Origin: Lachnospiraceae bacterium
GTDB taxonomy: Bacteria; Bacillota; Clostridia; Lachnospirales; Lachnospiraceae
NCBI GenBank assembly: GCA_016290615.1
Contig: JAEEUS010000015.1
Span: 1-44,594, forward strand
Length of the DNA stretch: 44,594 nucleotides
Direction of reading: 5' to 3'
A model generated the notes under the pieces. It worked only from the letters and a program-made list of their open reading frames with translations. It ran no database searches and had not been told where the DNA came from. The position numbers and the translations under genes were made by a program. This document shows positions 8,530 through 18,500 of this stretch, piece by piece (the first letter of the stretch is position 1; every line of letters starts with the position of its first letter).

Positions 8530-9168
8530 CTAACCTCTTATGCTCTTTACAAGTCTTACCGCTTCCTTGGTAAGCTCTGTTATTTTTTCAAAATCTTTCG
8601 AATCGATAAGATCAGCCTTGACCATCCAGCTGCCGCCACATGCAGCGATCTTCTTAAACGAAAGATACTGCTCTAGATTGTCTGCATTTATCCCGCCTGT
8701 AGGCATGAACATTACCGATGTATAAGGCGCTGCCATTGCCTTTATCATAGCAACTCCGCCTGCCTGCTGTGCGGGGAAGAATTTTAAAACCTCAAGTCCT
8801 CTCTTTACTCCCTGTGCAACCTCGGAAGGAGTCATGCATCCGGGAACGATAGGTATATCCTTGTCTATACAGTAATCCACGATCTCAGGATCAAATCCGG
8901 GACTTACGATAAACTTTGCTCCAGCACTTACAGCCCTGTCAACCTGATCTATGGTAAGCACCGTTCCTGCGCCTACCATCATATCGGGATATTCCTGTGA
9001 CATTATCCTGATAGCTTCCTGCGCCGCATCGGTCCTGAAAGTAACTTCGGCACACTTAAGTCCGCCTTCGCATAAAGCCTTTGCAAGAGGCTTGGCATCT
9101 TCTGTTTTATTGATCACAACCACCGGTATCACACCGTAGCAACATAAATCCTGTAATGTCTTATTCAT
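8530..9168 (-). CDS. eda: KDPG aldolase (2-keto-3-deoxy-6-phosphogluconate aldolase)
   Basis: 212 residues, a usual length. It splits KDPG into pyruvate and glyceraldehyde-3-phosphate. The Schiff-base Lys is in LKFFPA (K129) and the catalytic Glu in EVTFRT (E41). GAGTV and PTGGI are the phosphate-binding blocks of this class I aldolase. GGAGAAT precedes the ATG. It is packed between the acetylesterase gene and kdgK. Confidence 0.94.
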   Translation of the reverse strand: MNKTLQDLCCYGVIPVVVINKTEDAKPLAKALCEGGLKCAEVTFRTDAAQEAIRIMSQEYPDMMVGAGTVLTIDQVDRAVSAGAKFIVSPGFDPEIVDYCIDKDIPIVPGCMTPSEVAQGVKRGLEVLKFFPAQQAGGVAMIKAMAAPYTSVMFMPTGGINADNLEQYLSFKKIAACGGSWMVKADLIDSKDFEKITELTKEAVRLVKSIRG

Positions 9169-9181
9169 TTGATTCTCCGTA

Positions 9182-10867
9182 TCACCATTTCATAAGTTCA
9201 CACATCTTGTCATAAAGAAGCTTTGCCGCTTCCTTCTTAGTCTGCGGATGAAGCTCGTTCATAAATCCGAGATCATATATATCCGCTATAGTAGAATTGT
9301 CTATCTTGGCAGCGGCTCTTTCCTGCGCAAGACGCAGATTATCCCATTCAGTCGTATCATATACTGCATCCGGGCCGTCTTCACCGCCAAACTTTGGAAG
9401 CTCTACAAACCCGAAGGCAAGATCATCCTTAAACAGTTCTCTGAGACACTTGACCATCTCTATCATGAGATATTCGTATTCCCACGCATGATTGGCATTG
9501 CTCTCGCCCTGATAGAAAAGCACTGAAGAAAACTTTAGATTCCTTAACGGATATACCATCCTGTTATACTGAGCTGTAGGCTTCCAGTTAAGGAATGTGA
9601 TATCCTCGAATTCATCGTAGCTGCCTGTATTTTCATCATACATGCTTCCACCTATCTTATACTGCCACTTGCCTTCAAGAGATATCTTTTCATCATTAAG
9701 TGAAAGATAATACGGCATCTCTATGATGAATCCGCCGCTTCTGGCATTGGCAATGACACGTACCACTATGGTGTTTTCACCCTCATGAAGAACACCTGCG
9801 GGAATGCGGTATCTTCTCGGAGGATATCTGTAGTCGGTATTTCCGATCTTGATACCGTTAACATATGCTGTATCGGCATCGACCAGTGTACCCAGATATA
9901 CTCTTATCTCCTTATCAAGCCAGTGTTTTGGTATATCTACAGTCTTTAATACCCAGACGCTTCCTCTGTGAGCTTCAAGCTCGTTATACTCAGGTCCCAT
10001 CCAGCGGCCCGGTACAGTGATGAATTTTTCTTCTTCACCGTTTTCAAACAGTGTTGTCTTTTTCTCCCAGTGCTCCTTAAGCCCGATATCTCTGCCATCA
10101 AGCTTTTGAGACCATTCCTGCTGCTTTTTGACTTCAGCCTCGGACATGCTCTTAACCCACGCGCTGTCCTTGTACTTTGCAAGCTGTTTCTCATAGCACA
10201 CCTTGCAGCTGTCATTCTTTGAGCAGTTACAGCTTTCTATGTTCTCTCCCCGCTTAACAGCTTCATCTCTTAAGATCTTTCCTATATTGATTATTCTCTC
10301 TTCACTCAGATATGATTCTATGTGAGTTCCGCCGACACCTGTCTGTATAAGCCCGACGGGTACTCCTGTTCTTTCCTGGTGAAAACGTGCAAAGAAGATT
10401 CCAAGAGCACTCATTAAAAGTATCTTATCCTGAACAGCTTCCTGCCATGATCCCTCGTACAGTTCATCCACCGGACCGTTAAATTCATGTTCCTTTGCGA
10501 CCTCAAACATATGTATCCTCGGAAGATTCATCTGCATGATCTCTTCCTCATACATATCCAGACACCTGCAAAGCGGCAGCTCTATATTTGACTGACCTGC
10601 CAGAAGAAAGACATCTCCGCACATGACATTTGACAGTTCACGTACTGTTTTGCCGTTTTCGCTGATACTTATCTCATATGGTCCGCCGACGTCAACAGCC
10701 GGAAGGTCGATCTTAAAGCATCCGGCATTATCCGCATTACCCGTGACTGTCTTATTGTTAAGCTTTATCTCAATTATGCTTCCAGGTTCGCATTCCTTTC
10801 CCCAGATGCAGTTTTGTTTGTCACGCTGTAATACAAGACCGTCACTTATCAAAGACGATAACTTCAT
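9182..10867 (-). CDS. SASA/SIAE-family carbohydrate O-acetylesterase, probably acting on acetylated xylo-oligosaccharides
   Basis: 561 residues from the ATG at 10867. AGAGGGG is 7 bases before this ATG but only 1 base from the ATG two codons earlier. In the numbering of the longer form (563 residues), the nucleophile Ser is in GQSN (S95), YQGESN is at 454-459, and the catalytic His is in ELHPQ (H542), where relatives usually have D-x-H. An inserted beta-sandwich (about 285-405: WMGPEYNELEA, AYVNG) splits the hydrolase, as in many sialate O-acetylesterases. There is no signal peptide, so it acts inside the cell. The operon points to removal of acetyl groups from aldouronic acids. An unusual Cys cluster (215, 217, 223, 226) lies between the halves. 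Confidence 0.8.
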   Translation of the reverse strand: MKLSSLISDGLVLQRDKQNCIWGKECEPGSIIEIKLNNKTVTGNADNAGCFKIDLPAVDVGGPYEISISENGKTVRELSNVMCGDVFLLAGQSNIELPLCRCLDMYEEEIMQMNLPRIHMFEVAKEHEFNGPVDELYEGSWQEAVQDKILLMSALGIFFARFHQERTGVPVGLIQTGVGGTHIESYLSEERIINIGKILRDEAVKRGENIESCNCSKNDSCKVCYEKQLAKYKDSAWVKSMSEAEVKKQQEWSQKLDGRDIGLKEHWEKKTTLFENGEEEKFITVPGRWMGPEYNELEAHRGSVWVLKTVDIPKHWLDKEIRVYLGTLVDADTAYVNGIKIGNTDYRYPPRRYRIPAGVLHEGENTIVVRVIANARSGGFIIEMPYYLSLNDEKISLEGKWQYKIGGSMYDENTGSYDEFEDITFLNWKPTAQYNRMVYPLRNLKFSSVLFYQGESNANHAWEYEYLMIEMVKCLRELFKDDLAFGFVELPKFGGEDGPDAVYDTTEWDNLRLAQERAAAKIDNSTIADIYDLGFMNELHPQTKKEAAKLLYDKMCELMKW

Positions 10868-10881
10868 ATCCATACCCCTCT

Positions 10882-12873
10882 TTAATATATCGTTCTGCCC
10901 TTTTCATCATCTATACCGCATTTGCGATAGAAATAACTGTTCACTATATCACACCACTCATGCGCATTATCAACCTGCATATCAAATCGTTTCTTTGATT
11001 CCAAAAACGCTCTGTCATCGATCTTTCCTTTGAGGCTGTTCCATTCATCCCGCATCCTTTTTGCTTCTTCGTAGCCTTCAAAATGCGTATCATAGATATG
11101 CTGTATGATCGTCTTGCCGCTGCTCAGTACATGCTTGTACGGCATCTTATGAAAAAACAGCAAAAGCTCTTCCGGTGTTTTTGAAGCATCCCTGTACATT
11201 TCCCTGTTGGGACTGTTATACTGTCCTGCAAAGTCAGTACCGTCTGGTCCTCTTTCAACACCGATACTCTGCCAGTCAGCTCTGTGATATGTTCCCCATC
11301 TGTCATATTCATAGCCGTCAACACTCGGGCCGTAATGATCATGAGGCTTTACCATCCAGCCTATTCCGAGAGGCGCTGTGTATTTTTCATAAGCAGGCCA
11401 CGAACTCATGAGGATATCGCTTATAGTATCTTCTACTTCCTTATCATGAGAGAATGTAAGCTTTATCCATTCCCTTGCTATATCTTCGCTGTCAAGATCT
11501 GTATTGAACGCAAGTCGTCCGAATCCGTAAAGATTTGCTGCAGCAAGATCGTTTCCCGTCCAGTTTTCATCATTTCCGGTATTGGTTACAGCGACCATGC
11601 CTCCGATCTTAACATTGCCGGTCTTTGTGCTTATGATGTTTGCTACCGTAGACTCGGTATCATCTGCTCCGTTCATATATGTCTTGAACGAGAGTATCTG
11701 CTTAAACCACGGTATTAGGTAGCATACATCTATCTGATGGCCTGTATACTCCTGCGCGATCTGAACTTCCAGCATTTGGTTTGTTTTTCTCATACCGCCA
11801 AACAGAGGCGATACGGGCTCCCTTACCTGGAAATCCATCGGTCCGTTCTTTATCTGAAGGATCACATTGTCCGCAAACTGACCGTCAAGAGAACTGAAAT
11901 AATCATAGCCTGCTCTTGCTCTGTCAGTCTTAAGATCACGCCAGTCCTGCTTGCAGTTATATACAAAGCATCTCCATATGATCAGACCTCCGTAAGGTCT
12001 TATAGCCTCGGCTAACATATTCGCCCCGTCTGCCTGAGTCCTTCCGTATGTAAAAGGTCCCGGACGTCCTTCCGAATCAGCCTTTACAAGAAAGCCTCCA
12101 AGATTCGGTATGACATCATACACCTCTTTCATCTTGTTCTTCCACCAGGTGATAACCTTTTCATCGAGCGGATCCGCGCTTTCAGGTTCATACTCTATAG
12201 GCATTGCATAGTTGAGACTTAAAAACAGCTTTACACCGTAGCAGGCAAATATATCCGACAGCTTAGCAACCTTGTCTATAAATCTTTTATTAACAAGATC
12301 CGTTGCCGCTTCCTTTACGTTTACATTGTTTATCGCAACGGCATTTATGCCGATAGAAGCAATAAGCCTTGCATAGTCGCGTGTTCTTTCATTTATAATG
12401 ATATCATTGTTTTCAAAAAAGAACGAATTTCCGGAATATCCGCGCTCTATGGAACCGTCCATGTTGTCCCAGTGATCCAGCATACGTATGGGATTTGACG
12501 GTATCTCTGTAACATCAGTTTTATCGTTAAAAGCATCCGTCCTTACGAGTGCAAGGAACCTGAACACGCCGTATATGACAGCCTGAGGAGTTCCTGCTTC
12601 GATATAAGCTATATCGCCGTCAGCATATATATGATAGCCTTCCGACCCAAGTAATTCCTGACCTGTCTTCTTTATTATTATACCCTTATTGGGAGCGCTT
12701 ATATCTATATCAAGACTTCTTTCAAACATTGATAAACTTGCTCTTGCAAGCTCATCAGAGGCTGTTGATATGACATCATCCTTTTTAAATCCGTCAACAT
12801 ACAGCGTAGTGAAATACTTTCCGTATGCATCTTTATTGGCAGCTTTGTAATCAAGCCAGCACTGAGTCCACAT
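10882..12873 (-). CDS. aguA: Intracellular GH67 alpha-glucuronidase
   Basis: 663 residues, the normal length for GH67. It removes (4-O-methyl)glucuronic acid from the non-reducing end of aldouronic acids. KADSEGRPGP carries the general acid E268. NGPMDFQVREP and QEYTG carry D347 and E375, the paired general base. Spacing matches the Geobacillus enzyme (E285/D364/E392) with a constant offset of 17. There is no signal peptide, so it is cytoplasmic like other GH67 enzymes. Its start overlaps the uxuB end by 23 bases, implying coupled translation. The symbol is shared by convention with agmatine deiminase, which is also in this window. Confidence 0.95.
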   Translation of the reverse strand: MWTQCWLDYKAANKDAYGKYFTTLYVDGFKKDDVISTASDELARASLSMFERSLDIDISAPNKGIIIKKTGQELLGSEGYHIYADGDIAYIEAGTPQAVIYGVFRFLALVRTDAFNDKTDVTEIPSNPIRMLDHWDNMDGSIERGYSGNSFFFENNDIIINERTRDYARLIASIGINAVAINNVNVKEAATDLVNKRFIDKVAKLSDIFACYGVKLFLSLNYAMPIEYEPESADPLDEKVITWWKNKMKEVYDVIPNLGGFLVKADSEGRPGPFTYGRTQADGANMLAEAIRPYGGLIIWRCFVYNCKQDWRDLKTDRARAGYDYFSSLDGQFADNVILQIKNGPMDFQVREPVSPLFGGMRKTNQMLEVQIAQEYTGHQIDVCYLIPWFKQILSFKTYMNGADDTESTVANIISTKTGNVKIGGMVAVTNTGNDENWTGNDLAAANLYGFGRLAFNTDLDSEDIAREWIKLTFSHDKEVEDTISDILMSSWPAYEKYTAPLGIGWMVKPHDHYGPSVDGYEYDRWGTYHRADWQSIGVERGPDGTDFAGQYNSPNREMYRDASKTPEELLLFFHKMPYKHVLSSGKTIIQHIYDTHFEGYEEAKRMRDEWNSLKGKIDDRAFLESKKRFDMQVDNAHEWCDIVNSYFYRKCGIDDEKGRTIY

Positions 12874-14368
12874 ATTTTTTCAATACCTTTCTGACGCTTC
12901 CGTTTCCCTGCATCATCTCTTCATACATTGCTAGTATCTTATCAGCCAGTTTATCCTCATAAAGGTCTACGGCAAATATCTCTTTCCTTTTAAGTATGTC
13001 CTTTACATCCATTGTCTTTAATTCATCAAGCTTCGGATCGGGACTGAGTTCAAACCTATCCCCGTTATCGTCAATGCCCTTAAGATATCTCAGCCATCCG
13101 GCAAGAACAAGAGGTATGAGCGTAAGGCTGTCTGTACTCAGATCAGTCCTTTCTCTGTATGCTTTGATCGTCTCTCCGAATCTTATCGGTATCTTCTGTG
13201 ACGTATCACATGCGATACGCTGAGGCGTATCCGGCATGAACGGGTTGGGAAGTCTTAATTTTAAGACCGCTTCAATAAAGTCTTTTGGCGAGAGAACCTT
13301 CGGATCAACAACTACAGGCATCCCTTCCACGTATCCGAGTTTATATACAAGATCTTTAAGATCTTTATCATCCATCTCGTCATGAATGGTCGTATATCCC
13401 AATAAACATCCGAATACAGCAAGAGCGGTATGAAGAGGATTAAGACAGGTGCATACCTTCATCTTTTCCGTCTTGTCCACTGTCTCTCTGTCGGTAAATA
13501 TAATACCGCCTTTTTCATAGGCTTCTCTTCCGTTTGGGAATACATCTTCAATAACAAGGTATTGCGTCTCCTCCGCATTGACAAACGGAGCAACGTACGT
13601 ATTCTTTGATGTTACTACCTGTAAAAGATCCTCGATACCGTCCTCAAGCAGCATGCTTTCGATCTTTGCATCCGGTCTTGGTGTGATCTTGTCGATCATG
13701 CTTAGCGGAAAAGAGACTCTGCTCTTATCCGAAACATAATCTTTAAACCCCTTTTTACAAGTACCATCCTTTTCCCATTTATCGGCAAATTCAATTACCG
13801 CTTCGTACAGCTTGTCACCGTTATGCGAGCAGTTGTCCATGCTCACCATGGCTACGGGGAGCGCTCCTGCCAAAAAGCGTTCATACAAAAGCCTTGTGAC
13901 CTTGCTCATATATGCCGGTGTCTTATATCCCTTCTCGGTGATGGTAAAGCTGACCATCTGAAGAGAAGGAGCTCTGAAGATCTCTCTTAATCTTTCTATC
14001 TCCTTTTCGTTATCCTCATCAAGCATGCATGACTCCACGACAGAGCCCACCACGGTCTTTTCAACCGTTCCGTCTGCCTTAAGAGTAACAAGTATGCTCA
14101 GATCATCGTGAGGTCTGTTCATCTTTTCAATGATCTCATAGTCATATCCTTCCGCTACTATGAGCCCCGTATCAGTGATCCCTCTATTCAGAAGATCCTG
14201 CATTACATTTGCCTGAAAAGCCCTGAAGATGTTTCCTGCCCCGAAATGTATCCATTTTGGATTTTTAACGGTGTTTGCTCTTACTGCATCCCTGTCATAT
14301 TCAGGCAGCTTGTATCCTTTATCAAGCCATTTCTTTTTATCTATTATCCCTTTACTATTAAGTTTCAT
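12851..14368 (-). CDS. uxuB: D-fructuronate (mannonate) oxidoreductase
   Basis: 505 residues, mannitol-dehydrogenase family. It reduces fructuronate to mannonate with NADH. The N-terminal FGAGNIFRAF (42-51) is the dinucleotide-binding turn. SMDNCSHNGDK (176-186) holds the conserved Asn and Lys of the active site. CLNPLHTALAVFG is the helical C-terminal domain block. Tagaturonate reductase (UxaB) is a close relative, but adjacency to uxuA favours UxuB. ACGAGG precedes the ATG. Confidence 0.92.
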   Translation of the reverse strand: MKLNSKGIIDKKKWLDKGYKLPEYDRDAVRANTVKNPKWIHFGAGNIFRAFQANVMQDLLNRGITDTGLIVAEGYDYEIIEKMNRPHDDLSILVTLKADGTVEKTVVGSVVESCMLDEDNEKEIERLREIFRAPSLQMVSFTITEKGYKTPAYMSKVTRLLYERFLAGALPVAMVSMDNCSHNGDKLYEAVIEFADKWEKDGTCKKGFKDYVSDKSRVSFPLSMIDKITPRPDAKIESMLLEDGIEDLLQVVTSKNTYVAPFVNAEETQYLVIEDVFPNGREAYEKGGIIFTDRETVDKTEKMKVCTCLNPLHTALAVFGCLLGYTTIHDEMDDKDLKDLVYKLGYVEGMPVVVDPKVLSPKDFIEAVLKLRLPNPFMPDTPQRIACDTSQKIPIRFGETIKAYRERTDLSTDSLTLIPLVLAGWLRYLKGIDDNGDRFELSPDPKLDELKTMDVKDILKRKEIFAVDLYEDKLADKILAMYEEMMQGNGSVRKVLKKYVDSVLA

Positions 14369-14395
14369 GTTTTTGCCTCGTTATTCTTATAAATT

Positions 14396-14430
14396 AATTG
14401 TACCAATTTCCCGAGAAAAATTGGTACAAG
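14396..14430 (-). repeat. Perfect inverted repeat between uxuA and uxuB
   Basis: TTGTACCAATTT (14398-14409) and AAATTGGTACAA (14418-14429) form a 12-bp perfect palindrome with an 8-base loop, 7 bases after the uxuA stop. Read leftward it is followed by TTAATTTAT, a weak tail. It could be an mRNA-stabilising or attenuating hairpin, or a protein-binding palindrome. Confidence 0.75.
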
Positions 14431-14436
14431 ATTTCT

Positions 14437-15504
14437 TTATTTATTGCTCTTTACTATTGCTTCCCACAGGCCGTTAAGATATGTCGCTCCAAGCGCCCTG
14501 TCATACAGACCGTATCCGGGCATGGCTACCTCATCCCATATCATCCTGCCGTGGTCTGGACGGATAGGGCCTTCAAACCCTATATCATACAGAGCTTTCA
14601 TTATCTCATAAAGATCAAAGCTTCCGTCGCTTGAAAGATGAGCCGCTTCCTCAAAGTCATCATCCGAATTGAACTTGAGATTTCTGACATGCGCGAAATG
14701 TATCCTTCCCTTGAGCGCCCTTATCATAGCCGGAAGATCGTTCTTTCTGTTTGTTCCGTACGAACCTGCACAGAATGTCACTCCGTTATGGGGATTATCG
14801 ACCATCTTCATCATCCTCTGGATGTTCTCAAGATTGATGATTATCCTGGGAAGGCCGAATACCGACCATGCCGGATCATCTGGATGTATCGCCATGTTTA
14901 TATCATACTCGTCACATACTGGCATGATTCTTTCGAGGAAATACTTAAGATTTTCAAAAAGCTTTTCCTCATCAACACCTTTGTATTTCTCAAAAAGCTC
15001 CTTAATGAGCGCCATTCTCTCAGGCTCCCATCCGGGAAGTATAGCTCCGTTTGCATCTTTGCTTATTGAATCAAACATTGATTCCGGATTAAGCGCATCT
15101 ATAGCTGCCTGGTTGTAGGCAAGTACCGTCGAACCGTCAGGACGCTTTCTTGCAAGCTCGGTTCTGGTCCAGTCAAAAACCGGCATGAAATTATAGCAAA
15201 CAAGATGTATATCTTCTTCGCCAAGGTTTCTTAAAGTCTCAATATAATTGTCAATATACTGATCCCTGTCGGGGCTTCCTATCTTGATGGAATCGTGGAT
15301 ATTTACCGATTCGATACCTGATATATGAAGTCCGGCTTCTTCAACCTCTTTTTTCAGAGCATGAATCTTTTCCTGACTCCACACCTCTCCGGGGGTAGTA
15401 TCATAAAGAGTTGTGATAACTCCCGTAACTCCCGGTATCTGTCGGATCTGCTTAAGTGAAACTGTATCAAATCCGGTTCCAAACCATCTGAATGTCATTT
15501 CCAT
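14437..15504 (-). CDS. uxuA: Mannonate dehydratase
   Basis: 355 residues from ATG 15504, which gives the standard N-terminus MEMTFRWFG; AGAGGAAG lies upstream. The frame is open 16 codons further, but that would overlap the GH2 gene. It dehydrates mannonate to KDG. Metal-binding barrel blocks are visible: GIESVNIHD, MAIHPDDPAWSVFG, FCAGSYGTN, HFAHVRN and PDHGRMIWDE. It takes the product of UxuB and feeds KdgK. Confidence 0.95.
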   Translation of the reverse strand: MEMTFRWFGTGFDTVSLKQIRQIPGVTGVITTLYDTTPGEVWSQEKIHALKKEVEEAGLHISGIESVNIHDSIKIGSPDRDQYIDNYIETLRNLGEEDIHLVCYNFMPVFDWTRTELARKRPDGSTVLAYNQAAIDALNPESMFDSISKDANGAILPGWEPERMALIKELFEKYKGVDEEKLFENLKYFLERIMPVCDEYDINMAIHPDDPAWSVFGLPRIIINLENIQRMMKMVDNPHNGVTFCAGSYGTNRKNDLPAMIRALKGRIHFAHVRNLKFNSDDDFEEAAHLSSDGSFDLYEIMKALYDIGFEGPIRPDHGRMIWDEVAMPGYGLYDRALGATYLNGLWEAIVKSNK

Positions 15505-15523
15505 CTTATTCTTCCTCTTTCTG

Positions 15524-18500
15524 TTATCTGAATATAAATCGCCCAAAATCAAAGTGACTTCCCGGAAGGAAAATAAATGTTACATCATTCACACCTTCTA
15601 CCTCTTCGAGTTCAAATTCATATTCCATATACTCCTCACAATACGGAAACTCTATGATCTGTCTCACCGCACATCCGTCTTTTTCAAACAGGATATGAAT
15701 CGTGTTTTTCTCAAGCAGAGTACGGCCGTATATCTTTATACTTTTTATCGGTGATGAACCGAAGTCCATATTTTTAAATACCAGTGAAACATTATTGCCG
15801 ATATCCTCGACATTTTCCCCGGTAACCTTGAACGCATCACCGTATATCTCATCGGCCTTCGCGGCTTCGTTCATCTGTCTTGCCCTGTTATATCTCTCAA
15901 AGCAAAATCCTTTGATATGTGTCTTATGGTGAAGTTCGATACCAAAGGTCTGTACCCCTTTCAGTACCTCATCCAGTTCAAAGGTTTCTTCCTGATATAC
16001 ATTCCACTTTGACGGCTTATTGTAAACACCCCTGCCGCATATTCTGCTATCCTCAGCGTAAGGGAAACCCTTCCAGAAGATAATCTCTGTTTCTTTGTTA
16101 TCCAATTCGAAGATAGGGATGGTAACCCTCTTTGCACCATTCTCGCCGAAGTCAAGATTGTCATATGCGATAAGGCACATCTGAGTTCTGGATGTGGATA
16201 CACCCTTCTCATTTCCGTTTCCCACATCTCCTTCACTGCGATCATACAATGAGCCCGAAACAAATTCATAGGGATCTGTATACATCTTTCCGAAGCCTTT
16301 GGCTGTCATATCAAGGACGGAGATAACAACTGTCTTTTTGTTCTCATCCTTTACCAGTGCACGAACCTTGAATTCACCGTCTCCCAAAGCTCTTATCTTT
16401 ACCCCGAGTCCGTCGGTGTTCACCTTTTCCACAACCGCTTTTTTTATCTCCACTCCCGCCTCGTTGGTTATCTGCCATGTAATGTCATCAAACACGGCGT
16501 TTGCGGGATGAAGTGTGGCGGTTATGGTCGTCGCAGGTTCATCCGGTGTCAATATAAATCCGTCTGTGCTTACAAGCTCCAGTTTTCTCACAGGGATATC
16601 CGTCTTATTAACAGATGCCTTGACCCGGATATGTCCTCTTTGTCCGTTACTCCTTACTATCGCAAGAAGCTTTCCCGAAAACATCCTTTTTGACTCTCCT
16701 TTGTAAGAGTCGTTATCGGTGCTGTCTCCGTTGTCCAATCCTGCCAAAAATCCCTGCCCTTCGACTGATACATCCACTCTGCAGTTGGCGTTTTCTACCA
16801 GTCGATTTTGTTCGTCGAGGGCTGTGATCTCAACAAAGAAAAGACTGTCTTCACCTTCAGATACCTCAAAGGTATCCTGTGACAGACAAAGCTTTTCAAC
16901 ATCGCCAAAGCTTTCTCTTCTTTCACTTACTAGACATTTCCCTGCCTCGTCATAAGCCTTTGCTTCTATAAATCCGTCACTGTATCCGGTGCGAAAATCC
17001 GCATAAAAGCTTATGCCTTTTTCATGATCTATATATTTTGAGCCCAAAGACTCTCCGTCCTTGAAAAGCTCAACCCTATGCATATTTGAACATACCCTGA
17101 TATCAATAAGCTGTCCGGGATTGAAATCCCAGTACGGCAGAAGATGTATCACAGGTGTCCTGTTCTCTGTCCATTGTGCCTTATAAAGATAATATGCATC
17201 CTTTGGAAAGCAGGCGGTGTCCGCAAGTCCAAAGTACGAATTCTTTGTATGATACGGAGTAGGCTCACCTATATAATCGATACCACTCCATATAAACTGA
17301 CCGAGACTGAAGTTTTTGTCTCTTTCGGTAGCGATACATTGATCCTGAGTTTTTGCTCCCCAGCTTGTTGAACTGTTTCCGAGCGAAGAACATTGCATAT
17401 CATCATCCGAAAGTATTGACTGGCTGAGCGGGAAATGGTATATCCCTCTGGATTGCACAACAGAGGAGGTTTCCGATCCGTATATGATCCAGTCTGGATG
17501 AGCCTTATGATGCTCATCATACAGTCGCTCCGTATAGTTATAACCAATCAGTTTTATCTTATCGGCACATGCCTGTGTATTCTCCCATGCCATATAATTG
17601 GAGCAAAGCGTAGCAGGCGCATGTTTATAGATATCATATTTTTCTACAAGCTCCATAAGATGAAGCATTGTATCCATGCCATCCTTTGAGGCATGTGTAT
17701 CATATATCTCATTTCCCACAGACCACATAATAACGCTCGGATGATTCCTGTCTCTTTCAATCCAGGCTTTTACATCCTTTTCATGCCATTCGTCAAAAAA
17801 GCGTCCGTAGTCAAATGGATTTTTTTCTTTTTTCCAACAGTCAAATATCTCATCGAGAACCAGCATACCCAGCTCATCACATATATCCAGAAATCCCGGT
17901 GCGGGAGGATTATGTGCCACCCTGATCGCATTTGCTCCCATTTCCTTCATAAGCTTTATCTGCCGCCTTGCTGCATCCGGGTGAAATGCATGTCCCAAAG
18001 CGCCAAAATCATCATGAAGACATACACCTTTGAGTTTCGTATGCTCTCCGTTGATGTATAAGCCACTGTCGGAGGTAAATTCCAATTCTCTGAAACCTAT
18101 ATTTATATCATCACTGTCAGAAACTGTATCATCCTTATATAAAATGACTCTGAGCAAATAAAGGTAAGGTATCTTATCGGACCAAAGCCTCGGATCATCA
18201 ATCAAAAGCTCAGATGTCCTGCTCTCTGCGATAAGCACTCCGCTATTATCGTACAATTCCAGTCCGATATCCGGATTGTGCCTGTCAATACTCTCTGGTT
18301 TATTTGCTCCAACAACGTATTCCGGGCAAGATTCTTTATCACAGATGACCGCGTCGACTTCAATTTTCCAATGATTGTCTTCTCTGCTTGTCCCTACCGC
18401 GATTCCATCAGGCAGTATGTACCTGTCCGGCATATCATACAGCAATACATTTCTTACTATTCCGGGACCGGCGTACCATCTGGAATTTGGATTTCTGTAT

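Noticed and set aside
15505-15552. Longer uxuA start with 16 extra codons
   Set aside because: It would overlap the GH2 gene end, while the ATG at 15504 has a good SD site and gives the standard MEMTFRW N-terminus.
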